A DNA stretch of 64,000 bases from assembly GCA_007859995.1 (NCBI GenBank), contig SMSL01000003.1, positions 62,001-126,000 on the forward strand, read 5' to 3'. A model generated the notes under the pieces. The model made no database searches, was not told where the DNA came from, and saw only the letters and a list, made by a program, of their open reading frames with translations. The stretch's first letter is position 1, and each line of letters begins with the position of its first letter. This stretch comes from Candidatus Brocadiaceae bacterium S225 (GTDB taxonomy: Bacteria; Planctomycetota; Brocadiia; Brocadiales; Scalinduaceae). Shown piece by piece: positions 45,363 to 52,312 of the stretch. Both the position numbers and the translations under genes were made by a program.

Positions 45363-46253
45363 CTAACTGGTTAAGATGTTTGATTGGTTTTCAGCTATTG
45401 CTGCATCAAAGAAAACCTCAAAAGCATTGAGCAGATTCTTTTTATTCATCTTCTTATGTTCATTCGTAAGGAGGGATAATAGATGTTTTTTTATGTTTAT
45501 TAAGGAGTCTCTATAATGGTAAATTAATCGAGCCACCTCCTGAATCTCTAAATACATTTCCATTATGTCCTTTCCCGGGCTACTTATAGTACAGCGATTC
45601 TCCAGCCATTTCCAATTGCATACAAGATTCAGTCTCTTCTTAATAAACTTATTTAATAAGGTTTCAAACCAGACACGATGATACTTTCTATCAAAAATAA
45701 CATAGGCCGGAGTACCCCAATGACCTTCGCATGATGACCATGTTGATATTCCAATGGAGGAAATAGATTTAGCCAAACGCGCTATTAAAGGTTCCAAATC
45801 ATATACACGTATTTCCGGCAGATGTACAATTTCCTTAAATTGGCTGAATTTACCATACCAATCCCTATCCCAATTTAAACGAAATTGGTCAATAGGGATT
45901 ACATGCGTAAACAGTTCATGTAAGTATTTTATATTATCTATATCAAATAGCCGAGTGTCTATGTTGTCATAGTATGCGTGTCGATTTCTGGTCGCATCTT
46001 TTTTGTCATCCTTTTCGATAGTATCAAAATGTGGTTTTTTATAAATTTTTTTATAGTTAATATTTTGCAAAGCTTCCAGAAACTCACAATCGTCAAAATG
46101 TGATTCTTGGCTTAGCCGTACTATTTCAGAACTGCTGTCTCCCTCCAATAAAAACCCTCGTGCTGAAAAGATTTCATAAAAGCGGTCTGACCGTTTGCTT
46201 TTTCCTTCTGTCACTTTTTCAACGAATTTTTCTATTATCGTTTCTTTCATCAT
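45363..46253 (-). CDS. Unrecognised protein with an STWSSCEGHWGTPA motif, coupled to hisC
   Basis: 296 residues, soluble, no signal peptide. The central segment IGISTWSSCEGHWGTPAYVIFD has Cys/Glu/His/Trp residues that look catalytic or metal-binding. It is flanked by a Trp/Tyr-rich region (NWDRDWYGKFSQF). The ATG overlaps the hisC stop by 4 bases, so the two are translationally coupled. I do not recognise a family; the SCEGH string suggests an enzyme-like pocket, but the reaction cannot be named. Confidence 0.6.
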   Translation of the reverse strand: MMKETIIEKFVEKVTEGKSKRSDRFYEIFSARGFLLEGDSSSEIVRLSQESHFDDCEFLEALQNINYKKIYKKPHFDTIEKDDKKDATRNRHAYYDNIDTRLFDIDNIKYLHELFTHVIPIDQFRLNWDRDWYGKFSQFKEIVHLPEIRVYDLEPLIARLAKSISSIGISTWSSCEGHWGTPAYVIFDRKYHRVWFETLLNKFIKKRLNLVCNWKWLENRCTISSPGKDIMEMYLEIQEVARLIYHYRDSLINIKKHLLSLLTNEHKKMNKKNLLNAFEVFFDAAIAENQSNILTS

Positions 46254-47317
46254 TTTAATTTGAAAAGGACGGTTTTGAGTTTTTCCAGAAACAGGTCATT
46301 CTCTTCCTTTTTTCCAATTGTAACCCGGACATAATCAGACAGGCCGGGGATTGTATGGAGACTACGAATACGAACACCGGATTCTGATAGTTTTTGAAAA
46401 ACGTAGAATGAGTTCTTTGCCTTGAAGAGAATAAAGTTGCCTTGAGACGGAATAAAATAGATACCCATCTCTCTGAATTGATTTGCTACGCGCTCTCTTT
46501 CTGCAATTATAATATCCGCAAACTCTTTAAGGTGGGGTTGAATAAGGTCAAAGTGTTTTGCTATTACAAGTTGGAGATAACTTAAATGATAGGGTGCAGT
46601 AAAAGTTGTTTCCATGGCATTGATAATATCAGGGTGGCCTATACCATATCCAAGACGAATTCCAGCCATGCAGGACTTTGATGTCGAACGGGCGATAAAG
46701 AGATTGGGATGCTCCACTAATAGATGAGACCAAGTTCTTTTAGAAAAATCTACATATGATTCGTCTACAAATACTAACGAATTTTTAGAGAGTGCTGTCT
46801 CTATAACTCCTTCTTCCGGAAAAGTTCCGGTTGGGTTATTAGGAGCAACAATAAAGATAATGTGATGTTCCGTCTCGTTGATATGATCTTTTGTCGGAAT
46901 TTCTTCAGCAGCGAGTTGAACTCTGGTTATATCTGTCTGGTTAAACCTGGCAGCGTGGGAAAACATCGGATACGTTGGCTCAAAAATCAAGGCGTTCCGA
47001 TCATGTCCACCTGCAATAAGATAGACACCCTGTATAAGCTGATCACAGCCCATAGTAAGTATCAGGTTTTCCGATGGCAACTCTATTGCATTCGCAAAAG
47101 CCTCTTTGGCATCAGCATACACTGATGGCTGTGGGTATCGATTCCACTGATTCTCCTTAAGTTTTTCAAGTAGTTTCACCTTGACCTCATCCGGCAGATC
47201 AAAAGGAGCTTCGTTTTGATCCAGCTTTGCTTTATGTGGGAGTTCAGAGACGGTAAACGAAGGTGAAAAAGAGACACCCTCTCTTAGTAAACATTTTACC
47301 ATGGTTTCCTGTTTCAT
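46250..47317 (-). CDS. hisC: Histidinol-phosphate aminotransferase
   Basis: Class II PLP aminotransferase of histidine biosynthesis (imidazole acetol phosphate plus Glu). 355 residues; the PLP lysine is Lys214 in RSTSKSCMAGIRLGYG; LDQNEAPFD, FEPTYPMFSHAAR, APNNPTGTF and VDESYVDF are typical. Other his genes are absent from the window. The downstream gene with the SCEGH motif overlaps it by 4 bases. HisC paralogues can also act on aromatic amino acids or phosphonates. Confidence 0.88.
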   Translation of the reverse strand: MKQETMVKCLLREGVSFSPSFTVSELPHKAKLDQNEAPFDLPDEVKVKLLEKLKENQWNRYPQPSVYADAKEAFANAIELPSENLILTMGCDQLIQGVYLIAGGHDRNALIFEPTYPMFSHAARFNQTDITRVQLAAEEIPTKDHINETEHHIIFIVAPNNPTGTFPEEGVIETALSKNSLVFVDESYVDFSKRTWSHLLVEHPNLFIARSTSKSCMAGIRLGYGIGHPDIINAMETTFTAPYHLSYLQLVIAKHFDLIQPHLKEFADIIIAERERVANQFREMGIYFIPSQGNFILFKAKNSFYVFQKLSESGVRIRSLHTIPGLSDYVRVTIGKKEENDLFLEKLKTVLFKLK

Positions 47318-47633
47318 TAGTTTGAATGAATATAGATTTGAATTTTAAGTATTTACAATCAAATGAGTTGTAGCGTTTTAAACTATTACACGGTCATTGC
47401 CCGACATCTCTTGCCAAAACTTCACATAAAAAGAACGTTCAGGGATTATATGAAATATACCCTTAAGGAGTAAATAATAAACTATATTTTCTCTTGCTTT
47501 AATAAATAATGTTTGATAATATCATCACGTCTTTAGTATCAGTATTCTTTTATTTGCATTGCAACAAGATTAATACCATTAATACGTTTAATACCATTTA
47601 CGCAGTTATGCCATATATATTTCTTAGTTGATA
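47318..47633. other. Gene-free divergent region hisC / csp
   Basis: About 310 bases between the divergent hisC start and the csp leader. AT-rich, with a repeated TTAATACCATTAATACGTTTAATACC string near 47569-47596 and a partial ACACGGTCATTGCCCGAC match to the GTCACTGC palindrome family at 47388-47405. It probably holds both promoters. Confidence 0.45.
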
Positions 47634-47666
47634 GGCGACAAGGTACGTACCTTGCCGCCTTTTTTT
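47634..47666 (+). terminator. Terminator-like hairpin in the csp leader
   Basis: GGCGACAAGGTAC (47634-47646) pairs with GTACCTTGCCGCC (47647-47659) over 13 positions with one mismatch, followed by seven T (47660-47666). It lies 40 bases before the csp ATG, where a strong intrinsic terminator would block the gene unless bypassed. Confidence 0.75.
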
Positions 47667-47705
47667 ATTGTCATATTTTACGATACAAAGGGGGTGATTT
47701 TTAGT

Positions 47706-47906
47706 ATGCCACAGGGAACAGTCAAATGGTTTAACGACTCAAAAGGTTTTGGTTTTATTTCTCAGGAAGATGGTGATGATGTATTTGTACATCATACTTC
47801 AATCCAGTGTGAGGGCTTTAAGAGCCTTGCGGAAGGAGATAAGGTAGAATTCGAGCTTGTTAAAGACGAAAAGGGCTTCAAAGCCACAAATGTTGTCAAA
47901 TTATAA
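47706..47906 (+). CDS. Cold-shock domain protein
   Basis: 66-residue CspA-type OB-fold RNA/ssDNA chaperone. [20 protein letters not shown] carries RNP1 and VFVHHTS carries RNP2. The ATG at 47706 is chosen over the upstream TTG/ATG frame because it gives the exact family length, with AAAGGGGGTG shortly before. A leader hairpin (47634-47666) and a downstream terminator (48016-48053) bracket it. Confidence 0.96.
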   Translation: MPQGTVKWFNDSKGFGFISQEDGDDVFVHHTSIQCEGFKSLAEGDKVEFELVKDEKGFKATNVVKL

Positions 47907-48015
47907 ATATATTATAAAGTACACTCATATATTTTACTGTAATAGCTGTCGAGAGAGGGTCGCATATAAAAATATAGAGTAATTGTAAAATATTATTATA
48001 ATGAAGACGTGAAAG

Positions 48016-48053
48016 CCCCCAATATCTGTAAAATGGTGTTGGGGGTTTTTTTT
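48016..48053 (+). terminator. Intrinsic terminator between csp and the methyltransferase gene
   Basis: CCCCCAA (48016-48022) pairs with TTGGGGG (48039-48045), followed by T8 (48046-48053). It is 110 bases after csp and 38 before the next ATG. Confidence 0.8.
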
Positions 48054-48090
48054 GTAAATATGTGTAATTCAATTTTGCGAGGTATTTTAA

Positions 48091-48831
48091 ATGCCTGAAA
48101 ATGACCAAAGAGAGTCGGCATACGCTTTCAATAACAGTGACATTATTGCAACGTATGATCTCGACATGGATGTTTGGCATCCAAATCGTGAACACATGGC
48201 GTTAATTGCCCGTGAAATACTACCCTTTGATCGTTCTGAAAATATACGAATTTTAGATCTTGGCGTGGGTACCGGTTATCTTACTCATAAAATTGTTGAG
48301 GTGTTTCCCGATGCTTCTGTTGTTGCAATAGACGCTGCAGAAATGATGATCGATAAGGCAAAGATAAGACTTAAAGAACAATCGGGTCAGATCACGTTCA
48401 AAACTGCAACCTTTCAGGAATTACCTGATAAAGTAAAAGATGTTGCCGGGTTGGATGCTGTAGTTTCTGCTTTTGCACTCCACCACCTACTGAGGGAGGA
48501 GAAACTGAAAATGTTTCAATATGTTCACTCAATACTCAAGCCAGGTGGTTGGTTCATTAATTGTGACATCTTTAATGCAATCGATCCAGCGAATGAAGCA
48601 CTGTACCGACGCTTGCTTTATAAAGGGACACAGGAGAGAACTCGAAGTCTGAAGCATGAGGAAAAAACGTTGGATTACATTGCTTCGGAATATACATCGA
48701 AGGAAAAAAGAGATGGTGATAATCCTCTTTCCATTACAGAAGAAACTCAACTCCTCGCAGAAGCCGGATTCCTCATGGTAGATTGCTTCTGGAAAGAGTA
48801 TCGGGAAGCCGTATACGGTGGGAAAAAATAG
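48091..48831 (+). CDS. Class I SAM-dependent methyltransferase
   Basis: 246 residues. Motif I is ILDLGVGTGYLTHKI (~53-67), then VVAIDAAEMMIDKAK, the acidic LDAVVSAFALHHL (motif IV) and KPGGWFINCD. Resembles ubiquinone/menaquinone-type UbiE-like or trans-aconitate methyltransferases, but the substrate is not identifiable. It has its own unit: a terminator precedes it and the next gene is convergent. Confidence 0.87.
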   Translation: MPENDQRESAYAFNNSDIIATYDLDMDVWHPNREHMALIAREILPFDRSENIRILDLGVGTGYLTHKIVEVFPDASVVAIDAAEMMIDKAKIRLKEQSGQITFKTATFQELPDKVKDVAGLDAVVSAFALHHLLREEKLKMFQYVHSILKPGGWFINCDIFNAIDPANEALYRRLLYKGTQERTRSLKHEEKTLDYIASEYTSKEKRDGDNPLSITEETQLLAEAGFLMVDCFWKEYREAVYGGKK

Positions 48832-48887
48832 ATTTAATAGTGGAGTACTTTTCTGCTAAATAGCAAGACTGTTCTGCCTTTTGCTTT

Positions 48888-50735
48888 TTAATGAAACCTG
48901 AATTGGAGAAATGGAAGCTTATTGGTTCCGAAATGAGCTACATACAGAAAGAGGTATTCACGAATATAGATTTTTAAATCCCATCCTCTATAATGGTTTT
49001 GTTCAAATTCTTCAAGGACCCGCCCTGCGTCCTCTATCCCTAACCCTTCCTTCACGGTAAAATAGTAATCAAGTGCTAAATCCCATTCGGGGTTTTTGGT
49101 GTAGGTTACTCCAAACTTTTCTGCATTTTGAATTACCGGAGAATACTTAGTCAGGTCAAAAGTTCCAAAACCAATAGAGTGTACGTGTTCTTTATTATTT
49201 TCTAAAAACTGCATGGAAGATTTTGCATCTTCGTAGGTTTCACCGGGAAATCCAAAGAAACCCATCACGTGGTTCCATACACCATGCCCGGATGAGAGTT
49301 CCAGGCTCTGTTGGATTTGCTTAGTTGTGGTTGCTTTGCCCATCAATCGGAGTACTCTTTCACTTCCGGTTTCAAATCCCATATGCAGAAATCTGCATCC
49401 TGCCTGTTTGGCATCTTCCCATACATTGTTGTCAAGCAGACTTTCTTCAAATCGTAAGTGTGTTGACCATGAGATTTGCAGATCAGATTCAATTAATTTT
49501 TTCGTTAACTTTTTGAATAGTGCCGGAGGGTAAGACTCATCGGGAAAATGAAAATGGTTTACGTGGTATCTGTTTTTTAGATAATTGATTTCCTCAATAA
49601 TCTGGTCTATATTTTTGACTCTATATCCTGAAGTGTAACCTTCTCCATGGTCACAAAACGCACACTTCCCCCAATAGCATCCTCTGGTGGAAAGGTAAGA
49701 CAGGATTTTAACCGGCACAAAATATTTGTCAAGAGGGAGGCCTTCGAAATCCGGCGGTGGAAGGGTCGACATGTCCTCCGCAGTAGTAACCGTAGAAGTA
49801 TGGATTCCGGTAGAGTCTTTATATATGAGGTTGGGTATTGTTGAAAAATCCCGGTCTGTCCCCATTGCATTGATTAACTGTAAAAATGCCGTTTCCCCTT
49901 CATACATGATAGCAGTATCAAAAAGAGAGAACAGATTGGAGGTTTTTGGTAATACGTCACGTAATCGTGTAACCGTGTTTCCGCCAATGGTGATATGGAT
50001 GCCGGGAAACTGCTTCTTTATCATCGAGCAAAATGTCATGGAAGAGAAGAGCTGCTGGCTCAAGGCAATGGAAATTCCAATTACATCGGGCTTTTCCTCT
50101 TCGATAGCAGGTTTGAGTATGTGGTTGTACACATCTCTGTACACATTGACTTGTGAGTCTTCAACTGCCGACAGAATATCAGATGATATAAACAATTTAT
50201 AGGTTAAGTCCGTTTCCATAGGGGGCATACAGATCCTGGCCGGGGCATAAACAAGGGATACAGTACGCATCACTTCATGAAAGACGTTCATGGCCCATTC
50301 CAACTTATCCACATTGTAAAATTCATGTGAACGTACTACCGCTTTAGCGGACTCCGCCTTTTTAGCAAGCATGGTGATATAAAAAGGGGTACATTCACGA
50401 AGAGCCTGCTGGAGCTTTATTACTTCGCCAGCAAGTCGTTGATCTCTCGACAGCTTATTCAGCCTTTCAAGTTGTTTGGGGATTTTCTCCAAAATAAGTT
50501 GGAGAAAATTTTCGCCGAAGAACCAGTCATACATTTCCAGGTTCACGTCCTTCTGGACAACATGATGTCCGGCTTTTCTTAAAAAAGCGGTCAGGGTCGG
50601 CAGGCTCAAATAAGGTTTGGATGGATACCAGTCAGGAGGAAAGATCAGCATCACTTTCCTGGAAGAACCGGAATGCTGTGTTATGTTGTGATTATATGGT
50701 TGGACCTTTTGTCCCTTTGCGTAGTTAATCCTCAT
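48888..50735 (-). CDS. B12-binding radical SAM protein
   Basis: 615 residues. An N-terminal cobalamin-binding-like domain (~27-290; VMLIFPPDWYPSKPYLSLPTLTAFLRKAG; then DVIGISIALSQQLF and HITIGGNTVTRLRD) is followed by a radical SAM domain. The cluster motif is GCYWGKCAFC with Cys353, Cys358 and Cys361, i.e. four residues between the first two cysteines instead of three. HFPDESYPP and HMGFETGSERVLRLMGKATT follow. The His of the classical DxHxxG is replaced (KDVNLEMYD), so base-off cobalamin binding may differ. Its ATG overlaps the CxxCH gene stop by 4 bases. Substrate unknown. Confidence 0.85.
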   Translation of the reverse strand: MRINYAKGQKVQPYNHNITQHSGSSRKVMLIFPPDWYPSKPYLSLPTLTAFLRKAGHHVVQKDVNLEMYDWFFGENFLQLILEKIPKQLERLNKLSRDQRLAGEVIKLQQALRECTPFYITMLAKKAESAKAVVRSHEFYNVDKLEWAMNVFHEVMRTVSLVYAPARICMPPMETDLTYKLFISSDILSAVEDSQVNVYRDVYNHILKPAIEEEKPDVIGISIALSQQLFSSMTFCSMIKKQFPGIHITIGGNTVTRLRDVLPKTSNLFSLFDTAIMYEGETAFLQLINAMGTDRDFSTIPNLIYKDSTGIHTSTVTTAEDMSTLPPPDFEGLPLDKYFVPVKILSYLSTRGCYWGKCAFCDHGEGYTSGYRVKNIDQIIEEINYLKNRYHVNHFHFPDESYPPALFKKLTKKLIESDLQISWSTHLRFEESLLDNNVWEDAKQAGCRFLHMGFETGSERVLRLMGKATTTKQIQQSLELSSGHGVWNHVMGFFGFPGETYEDAKSSMQFLENNKEHVHSIGFGTFDLTKYSPVIQNAEKFGVTYTKNPEWDLALDYYFTVKEGLGIEDAGRVLEEFEQNHYRGWDLKIYIREYLFLYVAHFGTNKLPFLQFRFH

Positions 50736-51076
50736 TTAAAGTCCAAAAGTTTATTTTGTAAAATTTTGCGCTTACTGCTTACTGTCTTTTTGACTCTCGT
50801 CTTCTGTTTCTTTTTTCTTGTAACGCTAGTCTCCGATTCCAAACCTTGCGTCTTGACAAGTAAATCGACTATGATTTTAAATTCATGGTGCGTAAACCAG
50901 TCTCTTTTTGATTTCCGTTCAAGAAATATCCTGCCGGCATCATGGCATATCAGACATTTGTCAACTATTTTTTGAGCTACAACATCATCACGCATCACTG
51001 CCCCTCTTTCGGTAAGATATTCTATTCTGACAGGGAGACCTTCTTCAAGGAACATTTCTGGTGGATTATCTCTCAT
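50732..51076 (-). CDS. Small CxxCH protein coupled to the B12-radical SAM gene
   Basis: 114 residues. CLICH at 41-45 is a haem-c-type CxxCH motif followed by DAGRIFLERKSKRDWF, which resembles the single-haem unit found in multihaem cytochromes (CxxCH then a helix with Arg/Trp). However there is no signal peptide and the C-terminal ~35 residues are a Lys/Ser/Thr-rich tail. Overlap of 4 bases with the radical SAM gene suggests co-translation. It could be a metal-binding partner or a substrate peptide of the radical SAM enzyme; a cytochrome is less likely without export. Confidence 0.7.
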   Translation of the reverse strand: MRDNPPEMFLEEGLPVRIEYLTERGAVMRDDVVAQKIVDKCLICHDAGRIFLERKSKRDWFTHHEFKIIVDLLVKTQGLESETSVTRKKKQKTRVKKTVSSKRKILQNKLLDFK

Positions 51077-51252
51077 CCCTGTTACTATAGCCGGCTTTTA
51101 TTATCAACTGTATCCATCTCTTTAATCGTAAAAGCACATTGGTGATTAAGGGGTAAGTCTCTATTTTGGAGGGGATTGGATATCTTTCTGGAAAAATGGA
51201 TTTTCTCAGATGAATGGAAAGAGTTTTATTAATTCTCCTGGTTTTGCTTCTT

Positions 51253-51675
51253 TTAAGGCATTTCTGATCTGTCCAGAGTTTCATACTCCTCATAGAGAGA
51301 TTCTTCTTCGTTACGTATCCTTTTGGTAAGGGCTGTGAGAAGGTTTTCAAAATCATCAGAAAGTTCTTTAATATCCATATCCGAAAATCCGTCAGAATAT
51401 TTTTCAAAAAATTCTATAACGGTTTTTGATACATTCTCCATATCCATTGCAAATAGATCTAATGTGTCTTTTATGCTACTATTATGCTCAGCCTCTTTTT
51501 TGAGGGTCGGATATAGTTGATCATCCTCTATTCCGAGATGCGCAAGCAAACTCACCTCTAAGGACATGAGTTTGTCTTGTCCTTCCTTTGAGAGAATACC
51601 AAGCTCTTTTACTTCGCTGAGTGCGGTAAGGATTTCAGAATGTTCCTTCTTGAGTTCTTCAATCAGTATTGACAT
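51253..51675 (-). CDS. Hemerythrin HHE cation-binding domain protein
   Basis: 140 residues, all-helical. Candidate di-iron ligands are His12, Glu15, His46 and Glu50 (KEHSEIL and LLAHLGIEDDQLYP); the C-terminal half is acidic with RIRNEEESLYEEYE in place of the third-helix histidine. HHE proteins handle oxygen, NO or iron; loss of some histidines suggests an altered site. It is about 180 bases upstream of the CxxCH gene in the same direction. Confidence 0.82.
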   Translation of the reverse strand: MSILIEELKKEHSEILTALSEVKELGILSKEGQDKLMSLEVSLLAHLGIEDDQLYPTLKKEAEHNSSIKDTLDLFAMDMENVSKTVIEFFEKYSDGFSDMDIKELSDDFENLLTALTKRIRNEEESLYEEYETLDRSEMP

Positions 51676-51798
51676 TTCTTTTTTCCTGATCTCTTAGAAT
51701 TGTGCCTGGCTTTAATTCAACCTTCACGACAGAAGCAATGATATGAGTTTTTTATTAAAACCACACTCCAGATTACTGTATGCCTTGCATGCTAAGAA

Positions 51799-51987
51799 TC
51801 ACTGGTCCTGTATAACAAAGTTTGCTCCATCGTCTGTAGACGGTATGTAAGAGCCGATAGGACATAGTACCTTACTGTCTTTATCGCAGCGTATGACAAG
51901 CTTCCATAGCGCATCAAGACCTTCTTTCTCGTGTTCGGATTCTGGAATAATTTTTATCCTCGTTTCGCTTTCCATTGAAATTTTCAT
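51799..51987 (-). CDS. Small hypothetical protein (62 residues)
   Basis: AAAGGAG sits just upstream of the ATG at 51987, so it is likely translated. It reads MKISMESETRIKIIPESEHEKEG and ends with CPIGSYIPSTDDGANFVIQDQ. Two Cys (34 and 42) are present. No family recognised. It shares orientation with the HHE gene (120-base gap). Confidence 0.6.
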   Translation of the reverse strand: MKISMESETRIKIIPESEHEKEGLDALWKLVIRCDKDSKVLCPIGSYIPSTDDGANFVIQDQ

Positions 51988-52178
51988 TTATAGCTCCTTT
52001 CAGTTTTTGTTTCGTGCAGATTAGTTCGTTCTCTTGTTCCGTTCGTCCCACTCATTGTACTGTAGATAACATCAATTTCAACCAAAATTAAGCGATTTTG
52101 TACCCGCCCGGTACCGAACAGTACGTTCGAGCGAGTCGCCGCAACCTTGGGGTTGCGTAACCCGATATATGCGAGCAT
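51984..52178 (-). other. Uncertain ORF within GC-rich repeat-like sequence
   Basis: 64-codon open frame starting MLAYIGLRNPKVAATRSN. The DNA is markedly richer in G+C than its neighbours and ends in a hairpin CGCAACC-TTGG-GGTTGCG (52140-52157). Low complexity of evidence suggests a mobile-element remnant or mis-called frame rather than a gene, though it overlaps the next start by 4 bases. Confidence 0.3.
52140..52157. repeat. GGTTGCG hairpin
   Basis: Seven-base perfect arms CGCAACC (52140-52146) and GGTTGCG (52151-52157) around TTGG; its GGTTGCGTAAC edge is shared with 18778-18791 and 36585-36598. Confidence 0.45.
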
Positions 52179-52312
52179 TAAGTATATTATATGTGCTGCA
52201 TGTCCTTTTACTTATCCAGATGGTTATCCTGTCAACCCTAACCGAAGTTCGACAAGTTAAAGTTGTATCTTCAATGATTACAGTTTATTATGATTTCTGT
52301 CACTCAGTTGTT

